Notes: generated by a model not told the origin, from the letters alone. A DNA stretch of 64,000 bases from DAOTXR01 sp034435375 (GCA_034435375.1 DAOTXR010000037.1:1-64000); one strand, 5' to 3'. Positions 17,300-26,554 are shown, numbered from the stretch's first letter. Numbers and translations: made by a program.

Positions 17300-18970
17300 T
17301 CAGGACTGCTGCACCAGGGCAGCGATTTGAGAGAGAGCTTGGCCTAACGGGATCACCTGACGATCCTTCTCGTGCCGCCATTTGACCTCGACACCACCAC
17401 TCTCCAGGCTGCGAGCGCTGACCGTCACTCGTAGTGGCACGCCGATCAGATCGGCATCGGCGAACATCACGCCGGGGCTAAGGTCACGGTCGTCGTACAA
17501 CACATCAAGCCCAGCAGCCTGTAAATCGACATACAGTTTCGTGGCGACTTCCGCGACTGCATGATCTTTGGCAAGCCTCACCAGATGCACATCGAATGGC
17601 GCTACAGGGCGGGGCCAGACAATGCCATAGCCATCATGGTGTGCCTCGACCATTGCCGCCATCAGTTGATCAAGCCCAAGCCAGTAATATCCCGCCGCTA
17701 CTGACTGAGGTTGACCGGCAGGATCGAGGTAGGTTGCTCCAGTACGTTCAGCGTGAAAGGTACCCAACCTGTTGCAGCAGACCAGCATGGTCGCCGACTC
17801 GACTCGCAACGTGTCCCCACAACGCGCACAGGCCATGCCATCGGATGCCAGAGCCACATCAGCGATGGTGGTAACGGCAAAGTCGCGCGGATAGTTGGCG
17901 TTGACCATGTGGTAGCCGGGATCGTTTGCACCAGTGACGAAGTTGCTCATCGTGAGGATCGACTCGTCGGCAATAACCAGCGCACCCTCCGGGCACTTTT
18001 CTCCCTGCACGGCGATCCCTATCGGGCTGGCATAGCCCGGCACAGCACCAACCCGTGTGCGAATGGCTTCTTCGCTGGCAGGCTCCAGCGCCTGTACACC
18101 CAACAGACGTTTTAGTTTGTCCTCACTCACCTCCAGGTCACCGCGCAGCATGACCAATATTGTCTGCTCATCTGGCAAACCTGCACGGACAGTATACAAG
18201 ACGGCCTTGAGCGTCTGCTGTGGCGCAATAGCCAAGAACGCGCACAGGTCAGCAATGGTCTGGCAGTCCGGCGTAGCGACCTTCTCCAACGTTGCCGGGG
18301 CGCCATTTCCTGCCCTGCCACGCGCAAACTCTGCCACACCGATACTGGCAGCGTAGCCACACGCTGGACATCGGGCCACACTGATCTCCCCCTGACTGTG
18401 TAGCATCACAAGCGCCTGCGCTGAAGCGCCTCCGCCCCCCACGTCGGGGGCAGTCTCGATCAAAGAGATGGCTAGGCCACAGCGCCCCAGCACTGCCGCC
18501 AGCGCATGCACCACCTGGCTATAGCAGCGATCGAGGTCGTCCATTCCAGCATGCAGCGAAAAGGCATCGACTTCCCACCACTGCCGCAGGCGGAGCAGCC
18601 CGCCATGCAAACTCGGATCGCGCGACGTGACAGTCTGGACTTGGTAAAGCAGCCGTGGGAGATCTTTGTAGCTTTCGATCTCGCGTTTGCACAGTGCTGT
18701 CATCATCTCAACAAAGCTTGCGCTAGGGCTGTCGCTCTGTCCCCCACCGGATACCGGCAGGCGTATCTCCTGCCCACCAAGGGCATCGAACGCGCCACGC
18801 ACGAGTGATTCCAGCCGCTGCACCACGCGCCAACCAATAGGCAGATAGCTCCACGCGCCGGGGAAGGGTTGCCGCCCTAACCCAGCGCGTGCGATCAGCC
18901 GCTGGCTCGCCAAGTGTGCATCAGCGGGGGCGTCCCGCAGGGTGCGACCAAAGTGCTGCGATAGCCTCAT
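17300..18970 (-). CDS. proS: Prolyl-tRNA synthetase, bacterial type with editing domain
   Basis: A 556-residue class II aminoacyl-tRNA synthetase that charges tRNA-Pro. The N-terminal catalytic half has the motif-1 region (LPIGWRVVQRLE) and motif 2; a YbaK/INS-type editing insertion (about 230-385) hydrolyses Ala-tRNA-Pro; the anticodon-binding domain is C-terminal (DVHLVRLA and LYDDRDLSPGVMFADADLIG). Length fits the family. ATG at 18970 begins MRLSQHFGRTL, the standard start; an open frame 48 codons further upstream would cross the promoter at 19042-19069 and is rejected. Confidence 0.93.
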   Translation of the reverse strand: MRLSQHFGRTLRDAPADAHLASQRLIARAGLGRQPFPGAWSYLPIGWRVVQRLESLVRGAFDALGGQEIRLPVSGGGQSDSPSASFVEMMTALCKREIESYKDLPRLLYQVQTVTSRDPSLHGGLLRLRQWWEVDAFSLHAGMDDLDRCYSQVVHALAAVLGRCGLAISLIETAPDVGGGGASAQALVMLHSQGEISVARCPACGYAASIGVAEFARGRAGNGAPATLEKVATPDCQTIADLCAFLAIAPQQTLKAVLYTVRAGLPDEQTILVMLRGDLEVSEDKLKRLLGVQALEPASEEAIRTRVGAVPGYASPIGIAVQGEKCPEGALVIADESILTMSNFVTGANDPGYHMVNANYPRDFAVTTIADVALASDGMACARCGDTLRVESATMLVCCNRLGTFHAERTGATYLDPAGQPQSVAAGYYWLGLDQLMAAMVEAHHDGYGIVWPRPVAPFDVHLVRLAKDHAVAEVATKLYVDLQAAGLDVLYDDRDLSPGVMFADADLIGVPLRVTVSARSLESGGVEVKWRHEKDRQVIPLGQALSQIAALVQQS

Positions 18971-19041
18971 GGGGCTTCTCCATGTGAGATGTGTTGGCAG
19001 GGAAAGAACGTACCCGCTGTGATCCAGCCACGGACGTTTCG

Positions 19042-19069
19042 AGTATACTCCTGACGATATCTCCCACAA
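19042..19069 (-). promoter_or_regulatory. Predicted promoter of proS
   Basis: On the minus strand TTGTGG (complement of 19064-19069) and TATACT (complement of 19042-19047) are 16 bases apart. The -10 lies in the perfect palindrome GAGTATACTC (19041-19050). Transcription would start about 65 bases before the proS ATG. I looked for T-box elements in this leader and saw none. Confidence 0.5.
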
Positions 19070-19150
19070 AGCCTGGGGAGCGGACAACATCACAGGACGC
19101 GAGATCTCTGTCATGGGCAGGGTAGCCGAGCAATGGCAGCAGATGCCTGT

Positions 19151-20296
19151 CTACTCCCTGCGCAGCACGTGAACCGCCTCAGCAATGGCCTCAGCAGCGG
19201 CGTCAACCTCATCCAGGGTCGTCCTCTTGCCCGTCGAGAGGCGCAATGTGCCCATAGCAAAGTCGAGCGGGACAGCCATGGCTGCCAGCACCGCTGAGAC
19301 CTTCACTTGGTCAGAGTGGCAAGCAGCACCCGCTGAGGCTGCCACCCGCCCCCCAATACGGTCGAGCAGGATGTTGGCCTCCACGTTCTGGAAGCTAACG
19401 CTCAACGTGTTGGGCAACGACTGCTCCGGATGGCCATTGCGCCGTAGGCCATCCACCTGACGAGAGAGCCTCTCGTAGAGGCGATCGCGCATGGCCCGCA
19501 TGTGGGCCATGTTGCGATCCAGATCACGAGCGGCAACCTCGGCAGCCTGTCCCAGCCCCACAATCCCCAGGACATTCTCAGTGCCTGCTCGCCGGTTCGA
19601 CTCGTGAGAAGCGCCGTGCATGAACTTGGGCAGTGGCACCCCCGATCGCTGGTAGAGCGCCCCCACCCCCTTGGGCGCATAGAACTTGTGCCCTGCTACT
19701 GACAGGAAATCCACATCCAGAGACCGAACGTCGACTGGCATTTTGCCCACAGCCTGGGCAGCGTCGGTATGCACGAGCACGCCCCTGGCGTGGGCAAGCC
19801 GGGCGATCTCAGCCACCGGTTGCAATGTCCCGACCTCATTGTTAGCCAGCATGATTGAAACCAGGACTGTCTCAGGAGTGATAGCTTGCTCCACCTGGGC
19901 CGGATCAACTCGTGCATGCTCATCGACGGGCAGGACGGTGACGGTATATCCCTGGTCAGTCAGAAACTGGCATGGCTCCAGAACTGCCGGATGCTCGATG
20001 GCCGAGGTGATCATGTGCCTGCCACGCTCGCGCAGCGCGCTCGCCACACCTTTGATCACCATATTGTTCGACTCGGTGCCGCCGCTTGTGAAGATAATCT
20101 CGTCTGGGCGGCAGCCCAGCAGCGCAGCTACTTGTGAGCGCGCTTTCTCAACCGCAGCACGGGCCACACGACCATAAGCGTGCCCGCTCGACGGGTTGCC
20201 GAAATGCTCACGGAGGTATGGCAGCATGGCCTGCGCCACTTCAGGGTCGATGGGCGTGGTGGCATTGTAGTCGAGGTAGATGGGATAGCCAGACAC
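19151..20296 (-). CDS. Cysteine desulfurase (NifS/IscS-like)
   Basis: A 381-residue PLP enzyme that moves sulfur from cysteine to acceptors for Fe-S cluster or thiolation pathways. YLDYNATTP is at the N-terminus; the PLP lysine is Lys204 in AGHKFYAPKG; the catalytic cysteine is Cys326 in SAGAACHSD. HTDAAQ holds the PLP-pyridine Asp. The gene starts at GTG (20296) with GGAGGT 6 bases upstream. No IscU or regulator gene is adjacent; it lies between proS and the Ser/Thr kinase gene on the same strand, with 58 bases to the kinase. Confidence 0.9.
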   Translation of the reverse strand: MSGYPIYLDYNATTPIDPEVAQAMLPYLREHFGNPSSGHAYGRVARAAVEKARSQVAALLGCRPDEIIFTSGGTESNNMVIKGVASALRERGRHMITSAIEHPAVLEPCQFLTDQGYTVTVLPVDEHARVDPAQVEQAITPETVLVSIMLANNEVGTLQPVAEIARLAHARGVLVHTDAAQAVGKMPVDVRSLDVDFLSVAGHKFYAPKGVGALYQRSGVPLPKFMHGASHESNRRAGTENVLGIVGLGQAAEVAARDLDRNMAHMRAMRDRLYERLSRQVDGLRRNGHPEQSLPNTLSVSFQNVEANILLDRIGGRVAASAGAACHSDQVKVSAVLAAMAVPLDFAMGTLRLSTGKRTTLDEVDAAAEAIAEAVHVLRRE

Positions 20297-20354
20297 GGCT
20301 TGACCTCCTCGCCTGACCTAAGCAACGGGCCGTAGAGAGAGATACAGAGGTCTA

Positions 20355-21608
20355 TCAGACGTTGGCACGGCGAAAAGTCAGCAACACACGTCCAGCGGCG
20401 ATTCTATCACCGTCGTTGAGGAGATGCGGCATGCCCGCTTCCAGGGGTATGTCGTTGAGCCATGTGCCATTCATGCTTCCCAGGTCTTCGAGGTAGTACG
20501 CCCCATCCTGGAAGAAGATGCGACAGTGGCGGCGCGACGCAGTCCGCGCGTTCTCCAGGCCCATGGCCCACAGGTCCACATCAGGCATAGAGGTGTCACG
20601 GGGGTGGCTACGTCCGATGACTGTATCGGGCGTCTTAACCTCCACGGCCACGCCCGTCTCCGTGACCAGCTCAAAACGTTCCCTGGGTTCAGCAGGCTTG
20701 GGCGGGGTATCTAACATCATGGCCCGCATAGCAATGGTGGTTGCTGGCGAGGGCGGCATCTCTGGCAGTGAAGGTCCCCGAACTGAGCCTGTGATTTCCT
20801 CAATGCGCGCCACCACCTCAGCAGCTGACGCGATTCGCTCCTCCGGCTCGTAGGCGATCAGATCGTTGACCAGCCTCTCCACCGGCTGCGAGACGCCAGT
20901 GATGGGATCCAAGTCGCCCGCAATGATCTTTGAGGCAACTGTGCCGATCTCGCGGGCCTTGACAGGCAGCGTGGCCATCAACATTTCGTACAGCACGATT
21001 CCCAGCGCATAGATATCGGCACGGTGATCGACCGAATGGGCTTCGAGGATCTGCTCCGGAGGGGCATAGTAGAGGGTTCCGGCGAACTGAGACGAACCGG
21101 TTAAGAGGGCCTGGTTCTGAGCCTTGGCAATGCCAAAGTCAATCAGCTTAACTTGGTTGCCCGGCGTGATCATGATGTTCTGCGATTTGATGTCGCGGTG
21201 GACAATGCCCTTACTGTGAATCGCGGCCAGGGCCAAAGCGATCTGGCGAGCAGTCGCCAGCGCATCCGGCTCGCTGAACTTCCCGCGTGTGTCAATGATC
21301 TCGGCCAGGGTGTGCCCCTCGATGAACTCGGCTACGATGTAACTTAGTGTCTGTCCGAGTGTCTGGTCATACTCACGCAAGGCCCAGTCGTACAATTTGA
21401 CGATGTAAGGACTGTCGATCTGGCTCAGCAAGTCGATCTCACGCTGGAAACGGCCCATGAACTGCTCGTTGACCAAGTGGGCATGAACAACTTTGATGAC
21501 GACCATCTGGCCGGTCTGAGCATCGCGACCGAGGTAAACAGTCGCTGCACCGCCGCTGCCCAGGCGGTCGTAGATGCGGTAGCGGTTTTTGATGGTCTGC
21601 CCAATCAC
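20355..21608 (-). CDS. Ser/Thr protein kinase with C-terminal FHA domain
   Basis: A 417-residue cytoplasmic kinase. The ATP-binding loop is RLGSGGAATVYLG, the invariant Lys39 is in VVIKVV, the catalytic loop is HRDIKSQN (Asp139) and the metal-binding loop is DFG (Asp157). A helical linker of about 55 residues leads to an FHA domain (about 335-415) with VIGRSHPRD, SRRHCRI and DLGSMNGTWLN, which binds phosphothreonine. Unlike PknB-type kinases there is no transmembrane or PASTA part. GTG at 21608 with AGAGAGG 5 bases upstream is preferred over the longer open frame. Targets are unknown; the beta-oxidation operon is divergent from it. Confidence 0.88.
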   Translation of the reverse strand: MIGQTIKNRYRIYDRLGSGGAATVYLGRDAQTGQMVVIKVVHAHLVNEQFMGRFQREIDLLSQIDSPYIVKLYDWALREYDQTLGQTLSYIVAEFIEGHTLAEIIDTRGKFSEPDALATARQIALALAAIHSKGIVHRDIKSQNIMITPGNQVKLIDFGIAKAQNQALLTGSSQFAGTLYYAPPEQILEAHSVDHRADIYALGIVLYEMLMATLPVKAREIGTVASKIIAGDLDPITGVSQPVERLVNDLIAYEPEERIASAAEVVARIEEITGSVRGPSLPEMPPSPATTIAMRAMMLDTPPKPAEPRERFELVTETGVAVEVKTPDTVIGRSHPRDTSMPDVDLWAMGLENARTASRRHCRIFFQDGAYYLEDLGSMNGTWLNDIPLEAGMPHLLNDGDRIAAGRVLLTFRRANV

Positions 21609-21736
21609 GCTTGCCTCTCTTCTTACACCTTCATCAATAGGGTAGACTACGCACACAGTATGCCTCATCAATTATGGCATCGAATGACCAAACAGTCCAA
21701 CCCATCACAGACAGTCGGTAGTTCTCGGCCAAAAAA

Positions 21737-21756
21737 CCTACCGACCGGACGGTAGG
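21737..21756. promoter_or_regulatory. TetR-like palindromic operator upstream of the beta-oxidation operon
   Basis: CCTACCGACCGGACGGTAGG is an 18-of-20 palindrome around CCGG. Sites of the form ACCGACCGGTCGGT are typical of TetR-family repressors of fatty-acid genes (family knowledge). It ends one base before the -35 of the predicted fad promoter and lies in the kinase/fad intergenic region, so it may control either or both genes. Confidence 0.6.
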
Positions 21757-21757
21757 C

Positions 21758-21786
21758 TTGAATTGTAGGCGATCTTGTGCTTTAAT
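21758..21786 (+). promoter_or_regulatory. Predicted promoter of the beta-oxidation operon
   Basis: TTGAAT (21758-21763) and TTTAAT (21781-21786) are separated by 17 bases. Transcription would start near 21793, giving a leader of about 140 bases that contains two hairpins. Confidence 0.55.
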
Positions 21787-21815
21787 TGAGGTATCACACC
21801 AGTGATGAGCGCTCA

Positions 21816-21896
21816 GGGTTTCAGCGAAAGAGTTCTTCGAAAAACTTTTCGACGAAACCCCAGGTTTGATCGAAAGCGTTTTCGGTCAAACCCCTG
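21816..21896 (+). promoter_or_regulatory. Two tandem, similarly built hairpins in the fad leader
   Basis: Hairpin A (21816-21860) pairs GGGTTTC with GAAACCC and, inside, CGAAAGAGTT with AACTTTTCG. Hairpin B (21861-21896) pairs CAGGTTTGA with TCAAACCCCTG and, inside, CGAAA with TTTCG. Both share the plan GGTTT..CGAAA..TTTCG..AAACC. Neither is followed by a T-tract. They end about 35 bases before the ATG of the FadN-type gene and could be an RNA regulatory element or a message-stabilising structure. Confidence 0.6.
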
Positions 21897-21931
21897 ACCT
21901 TTCCGCACAGTTCTAGCAGGAGAACAGGATT

Positions 21932-24367
21932 ATGTCCTATACCATACGCCGCGCAGCGGTCATTGGCGCGGGCACGATGGGAGGCGCTATTGCTGCCCAT
22001 CTGGCCAATGTTGGGATTCCAGTTGATCTGCTGGACATTGTCCCACGTGAGTTGACACCTCAGGAGCAGGCGCAAGGCCTCACGTTGAATGATCCCCAGG
22101 TCCGCAACCGCATCGTCACCAACGGCTGGAACGCTATCGTGAAGGCAAGACCGGCGGCCCTCTATTCCCAAGAGAACGCAGCACTGGTCCGGCTGGGGAA
22201 CCTGGAAGATCACTTTGGCCGGTTGGCCGAAGCAGATTGGATCTGTGAGGCTATCGTCGAGAATCTGGCAATTAAGCAGGGATTGATGGAGCGTCTTGAG
22301 ACGATTCGCAAGCCACACGCTGTCATTGCCACCAACACCTCCGGCCTCCTGATCCGGGAGATTGCCGCCGGACGCAGTGAAGGCTTCCGCCAACATTTTC
22401 TGGGCATGCACTTTTTCAACCCTCCTCGCTACCTGAAGCTACTGGAGATCATCCCTCACCCTGATACCTTGCCTGAAGTCCTAGAAGCCATGGTCCGTTT
22501 TGGCGAGGACGAATTGGGCAAAGGGGTGGTGCTCTGCAAAGACACACCCAATTTCATAGCCAACCGCATGTTGTCCATCTCAGGGGCCTACGAGCTGGGT
22601 TATGCCATCGAACATGGCTACACCATCGATGAAGTTGATTCATTGCTTGGCCCGCTGGTGGGCCGCCCCAAAACAGCTCTGTTCCGCCTGTTGGATCTGA
22701 TCGGCCTGGATGTGATGGCCCATGTCAACACCAATCTGTACGACGCCATCGCGGACGACGAATCGCGCGAGTTGCTTGCCAATCCCCAGGTGGCCGGACT
22801 GATCAAGGCCATGGTAGACAATGGCTGGCTGGGCAATAAGACTCAGCAGGGTTTCTACAAGCGGGTTGAGGAAGGCGGAGTCAGGGATTTCTGGCCACTC
22901 GACCTTCAAACGCGCGAGTACGTGCGCCCTACTAAGCCGCGCTTCGACTCGGTGGGGCAGTTTCGCAAGCTGGAACCAGTAGGTGCGCGCATCAAAGCTA
23001 TGGCCGGGGCCAGCGATCGGGCTGGGCAGTTGATCCGCGCCACGTTGTTCAATCGGCTGGCTTACGCCTCACGCCGCATTCCTGAGATCGCCGACAGCCT
23101 GGTGGCGATTGACAATGCTATTAAGTGGGGCTTTGCCCATGAACTTGGTCCCTTCGAGGAGTGGGATGCCATTGGTGTGGCGGAAAGCGTCCCGTTGATG
23201 GAAGCGGAGGGTTTCCCAGTGGCAGAGTGGGTCAAAGAAATGTTGGCTGCCGGGTGCCCAACCTTCTATCAATACGAGGATGGCTTGGCGGTCGGGTATT
23301 ACGATCTGACGGCCAGAGGCTACCTGCCATTTGAGAAGAAGCCCCGCGCCATCCAGGTCGCCATCCTGACGGCGCAGGGCAAAGCTGTCGAGGCCAACGA
23401 GGATGCCAGTATCCTCGACATGGGCGATGGTATTGCCCTGTTCGAGATCCACAGCAAGTCGAACACATTGACTCTCAACGTAATCGAGATGGGGTATCGC
23501 GCCATCGACATGCTGGTGGAAGATCACTTCAACGGGCTGGTGATCGGCAATGATGGCAAGCTGTTCTGTGGCGGGGCTAATCTAGACCTGCAGGCCATTC
23601 AAAAGGAAGCTGCCGATCGGGGCATCACTCCCGCCCAGGTAGTCGATGGAATGGTCAATCGCTTCCAGCAGATGATGCTGGGCTTCCGCTATGCGCCCAA
23701 GCCAGTAGTCACGGCGCCATTTCAGATGGCGCTGGGCGGTGGCGCCGAGCTGACGATGGCTGGCGATCGGATTGTGGCGCATGCTGAGCTGTACATTGGC
23801 CAGGTGGAGGTTGGCGTAGGTCTTGTACCAGCAGCCACGGGCTGCAAGGAGCTACTGCGGCGCATCGTCAATCCAGTGATGCGGGTGCCCAACGCCGATC
23901 CTCTGCCGCCACTGTCCAAGGTCTTCGAGCTGGTGGGATTGGCCAAAGTCGCAACGAGCGCCGAAGAGGCGCGGGAGTTTGGCTTCCTCAGCCCTTGCGA
24001 TCGGATCGTCGTCAACCGCGACTACCTGCTCTACGAGGCCAAGCGCGAGGCGTTGCACATGTTTGAGAACGGCTACCATCCCCCCAGACCGGAGAAAATC
24101 TATGCCGCTGGCCGTGACGTGTTAGCCGCAATGCGAACCCAGGTTTTCCTGCTGAAAGACGCAGGCTACGCCACTGCACACGACGCCGTCATCGCCAACA
24201 AGATCGCCTGGATCCTGTGCGGCGGCGATCTCTCGGAGCCAACCTGGGTTGATGAGCAGTACATCCTCGACCTGGAGCGCGAGGCATTTGTCGCGTTGAT
24301 CCAGGAACCCAAATCGATAGAGCGCATTTTCCACATGCTGAGCACCGGCAAGCCGCTGCGCAACTGA
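21932..24367 (+). CDS. fadN: 3-hydroxyacyl-CoA dehydrogenase/enoyl-CoA hydratase, FadN type
   Basis: An 811-residue bifunctional beta-oxidation enzyme. The N-terminus is an NAD-binding hydroxyacyl-CoA dehydrogenase domain (VIGAGTMGGAIAAHLA, then MHFFNPPRYLKLLEII with the catalytic His region and KDTPNFIANRM). The C-terminal third is a crotonase-type hydratase (ALGGGAELTMAGDRI, GLVPAATGCKEL). This order (dehydrogenase first) and the length match Bacillus FadN rather than E. coli FadB. AGCAGGAGAAC precedes the ATG. The thiolase gene follows by 18 bases, so the pair carries out the last three steps of fatty-acid oxidation. Confidence 0.92.
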   Translation: MSYTIRRAAVIGAGTMGGAIAAHLANVGIPVDLLDIVPRELTPQEQAQGLTLNDPQVRNRIVTNGWNAIVKARPAALYSQENAALVRLGNLEDHFGRLAEADWICEAIVENLAIKQGLMERLETIRKPHAVIATNTSGLLIREIAAGRSEGFRQHFLGMHFFNPPRYLKLLEIIPHPDTLPEVLEAMVRFGEDELGKGVVLCKDTPNFIANRMLSISGAYELGYAIEHGYTIDEVDSLLGPLVGRPKTALFRLLDLIGLDVMAHVNTNLYDAIADDESRELLANPQVAGLIKAMVDNGWLGNKTQQGFYKRVEEGGVRDFWPLDLQTREYVRPTKPRFDSVGQFRKLEPVGARIKAMAGASDRAGQLIRATLFNRLAYASRRIPEIADSLVAIDNAIKWGFAHELGPFEEWDAIGVAESVPLMEAEGFPVAEWVKEMLAAGCPTFYQYEDGLAVGYYDLTARGYLPFEKKPRAIQVAILTAQGKAVEANEDASILDMGDGIALFEIHSKSNTLTLNVIEMGYRAIDMLVEDHFNGLVIGNDGKLFCGGANLDLQAIQKEAADRGITPAQVVDGMVNRFQQMMLGFRYAPKPVVTAPFQMALGGGAELTMAGDRIVAHAELYIGQVEVGVGLVPAATGCKELLRRIVNPVMRVPNADPLPPLSKVFELVGLAKVATSAEEAREFGFLSPCDRIVVNRDYLLYEAKREALHMFENGYHPPRPEKIYAAGRDVLAAMRTQVFLLKDAGYATAHDAVIANKIAWILCGGDLSEPTWVDEQYILDLEREAFVALIQEPKSIERIFHMLSTGKPLRN

Positions 24368-24385
24368 GACGAGGAGCGTGAAGGT

Positions 24386-25567
24386 ATGCAAGAAGCAGTT
24401 ATTGTCGAAGGCGTGCGAACCGCCGTAGGCCGTTCCAAGCGAGGCACCACCCGCAACGTGCGTGCCGACGACATGATGGCCGCGGTCATCGTCGAGCTGA
24501 TGAAGCGCGTGGAAGGGGCCATTGCCCCCGCCGACATCGACGATGTGGAATTGGGCTGCGCGTTCCCGGAGGGATCGCAGGGGCTAAACATTGCCCGTCA
24601 GATCAGCATCCGGGCCGGCCTGCCAGTGACTGTGCCTGCCCAGACAATCAACCGGTTCTGCTCATCAGGGTTACAGGCTATTGCGACCGCAGCCTACCGC
24701 GTTATGGCCGGGGATGCCGACATTATCCTCGCTGGCGGGTTAGAGACCATGAGCCTGGTTCCTATGACAGGCTTTCGCATCTCGCCCAATCCGTACCTGG
24801 CCGAAAACAACCCGGATGTCTACATGGGGATGGGCCTGACTGCTGAGCATGTGGCTGCCGAGTACAACATCAGCCGCGCCGATCAGGACCTGTTTGCCTA
24901 CCAGAGCCATATGAAGGCCGTCAAAGCCTGGGGAGAGAATCGCTTCGCTGGACAGATCGTGCCGTTCGAGTTCGAGGAGGTCAGCTACCAGGATGGCCAG
25001 CGCGTGGTCAGGCAAGTGGTCTTTGAACAGGACGAGCACATGCGTCCCGACACCACGGTTGAGGCGCTGGCCAAGCTCAAACCGTCCTTCAAGGTCGATG
25101 GCACGGTGACGCCCGGCAACTCCTCGCCGCTATCTGACGGCGCAGCAGGCGTGATCGTCATGGCCCGCGAGCGGGCCGAGGCGCTGGGGCTGAAGCCGCG
25201 CCTCAAGTTCCGCCACTTTGCAGTAGCTGGCGTGCGGCCTGACATCATGGGCATCGGCCCGGTCGAAGCCATCCCCAAGGCATTGAAACTCGCCAAGATG
25301 CAGCAGTCAGATATGGAGATCATCGAGCTGAACGAGGCCTTCGCCGCGCAGTCGCTGGCTGTGATCCGCACGCTTGGGCTGAACACCGATGTAGTGAACG
25401 TCAATGGCGGCGCCATTGCGCTTGGCCACCCGCTGGGATGCACTGGCGCCAAGCTGACAGTGCAGTTAATGTACGAGTTGGAGCGCCGCGACGCCACCCT
25501 CGGCATGGTGACAATGTGCATCGGCGGCGGGATGGGCGCGGCAGGCATTTTCGAGCGAGTAAACTAG
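24386..25567 (+). CDS. fadA: Acetyl-CoA C-acyltransferase (thiolase)
   Basis: The 393-residue thiolase cleaves 3-ketoacyl-CoA with CoA to acetyl-CoA and a shortened acyl-CoA. The acyl-accepting cysteine is Cys92 in NRFCSSGLQAIA; the active-site His is in GGAIALGHPLGCTGA, and the second catalytic cysteine is in TMCIGGGMGAAG near the C-terminus. Length and motif order are standard. AGGAGCGTGAAGGT precedes the ATG. It is translated from the same message as the FadN-type protein and is followed by a hairpin at 25593-25623. Confidence 0.93.
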   Translation: MQEAVIVEGVRTAVGRSKRGTTRNVRADDMMAAVIVELMKRVEGAIAPADIDDVELGCAFPEGSQGLNIARQISIRAGLPVTVPAQTINRFCSSGLQAIATAAYRVMAGDADIILAGGLETMSLVPMTGFRISPNPYLAENNPDVYMGMGLTAEHVAAEYNISRADQDLFAYQSHMKAVKAWGENRFAGQIVPFEFEEVSYQDGQRVVRQVVFEQDEHMRPDTTVEALAKLKPSFKVDGTVTPGNSSPLSDGAAGVIVMARERAEALGLKPRLKFRHFAVAGVRPDIMGIGPVEAIPKALKLAKMQQSDMEIIELNEAFAAQSLAVIRTLGLNTDVVNVNGGAIALGHPLGCTGAKLTVQLMYELERRDATLGMVTMCIGGGMGAAGIFERVN

Positions 25568-25592
25568 ATACCTCACATCAGACCAACCAGGC

Positions 25593-25623
25593 CACAGAGG
25601 CGACTATCCGAGTCGCCCCTGTG
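25593..25623 (+). terminator. Hairpin terminator after the beta-oxidation operon
   Basis: CACAG-A-GGCGACT and AGTCGCC-C-CTGTG pair over 12 bp with one mismatch and loop ATCCG. The following bases (CTTTGGCTTG) are only mildly T-rich, so termination may be Rho-assisted. Confidence 0.6.
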
Positions 25624-25652
25624 CTTTGGCTTGCAAGGGGGCCTCGGAACAT

Positions 25653-25681
25653 TTGACACATTTGTAAATTGTGTGTATAAT
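25653..25681 (+). promoter_or_regulatory. Consensus promoter of the TspO-like gene with overlapping inverted repeat
   Basis: TTGACA (25653-25658) and TATAAT (25676-25681) match the sigma-70 consensus exactly with a 17-base spacer. The spacer holds an imperfect inverted repeat (ACACATTT..AAATTGTGT), and TTGTACAA (25684-25691) follows the -10. Such a strong promoter with symmetric sequence in and after it suggests repression by a dimeric regulator, not identified here. Confidence 0.8.
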
Positions 25682-25726
25682 ATTTGTACAATATCCAGAG
25701 AAGCTGAACTGCCGAAGGAAATAGGT

Positions 25727-26506
25727 ATGAAGAGAGATATGGTGCGGCAGATCGTCAATGTCATTGCCACCGTGGCAGTGGTGACGGTGAACGTGTTGGC
25801 CAATGCGCTGCCGATCAACGGCCAGAACACGGGCGAAATTTCCGACCGGTTCCGGGTGTACTTCGTCCCAGCGGGTTACGTCTTTTCGATCTGGGGAGTA
25901 ATTTACTTAGCCCTAATTGCCTTCACTGTCTACCAAGCACTGCCAAGCCAACGTAGCAACCCGATCTTCCGGCGCATTGGCTACCTCTATGCACTGGGCA
26001 GTGTGGCCAACATCGCTTGGATATTCCTGTGGCACTACGAGATTTTCCCGCTGACTGTGATTGCGATGCTCATCCTGCTGGGGTCCCTGATTGCAACCAC
26101 CTTACGTCTCGGCATCGGGCAGACCCGTGTCCAGCCAGCCGAGCGGTGGCTCGTTCACCTGCCATTCAGCATCTACCTGGGCTGGATCACCGTGGCTACC
26201 GTTGCCAACGTGACAGCCTTACTGTACGATCTCAACTGGAACGGCTGGGGGATCAGCGCCGAGGCATGGACGGCCATTATGCTGGCTGCTGCGGTGCTCA
26301 TCGCTGGGGCAATGAGCATCACACGAGGCGACACGGCTTACCTGCTGGTGCTGGTGTGGGCCTTCGCTGGGATTGCTGTCAAGCATACCGCCACGCCAGC
26401 AGTTGCCATCAGCGCCTGGATCGCTACGGCTCTGGTCGCGTTGATGGCTGTTATCACACTCCTGCCGCACAGCCCCCTGCCGATTGTCAAACCCAGAGAG
26501 GCTTAA
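25727..26506 (+). CDS. TspO/MBR-related membrane protein
   Basis: A 259-residue polytopic membrane protein with seven or eight hydrophobic segments. The first half resembles TspO/tryptophan-rich sensory proteins (FVPAGYVFSIWGVIYLALI near residue 45, then SVANIAWIFLWHY). It is longer than classical TspO (about 160 residues), as in the extended TspO-like proteins of Gram-positives and Chloroflexota. ATG at 25727 lies after AAGGAAATAGGT; the open frame upstream would include the promoter. Ligand unknown: tetrapyrrole or stress signalling is known for true TspO, but transfer of that role is uncertain. Confidence 0.75.
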   Translation: MKRDMVRQIVNVIATVAVVTVNVLANALPINGQNTGEISDRFRVYFVPAGYVFSIWGVIYLALIAFTVYQALPSQRSNPIFRRIGYLYALGSVANIAWIFLWHYEIFPLTVIAMLILLGSLIATTLRLGIGQTRVQPAERWLVHLPFSIYLGWITVATVANVTALLYDLNWNGWGISAEAWTAIMLAAAVLIAGAMSITRGDTAYLLVLVWAFAGIAVKHTATPAVAISAWIATALVALMAVITLLPHSPLPIVKPREA

Positions 26507-26554
26507 GTGGTTCTCTGAAAGTTTTTCTAAGATGTGTTTGAAGGCGCTCTGCGT

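Noticed and set aside
18971..19150. Possible T-box riboswitch before proS
   Set aside because: No AGGGTGG-type antiterminator bulge, specifier loop or terminator was seen; a plain promoter explains the region.
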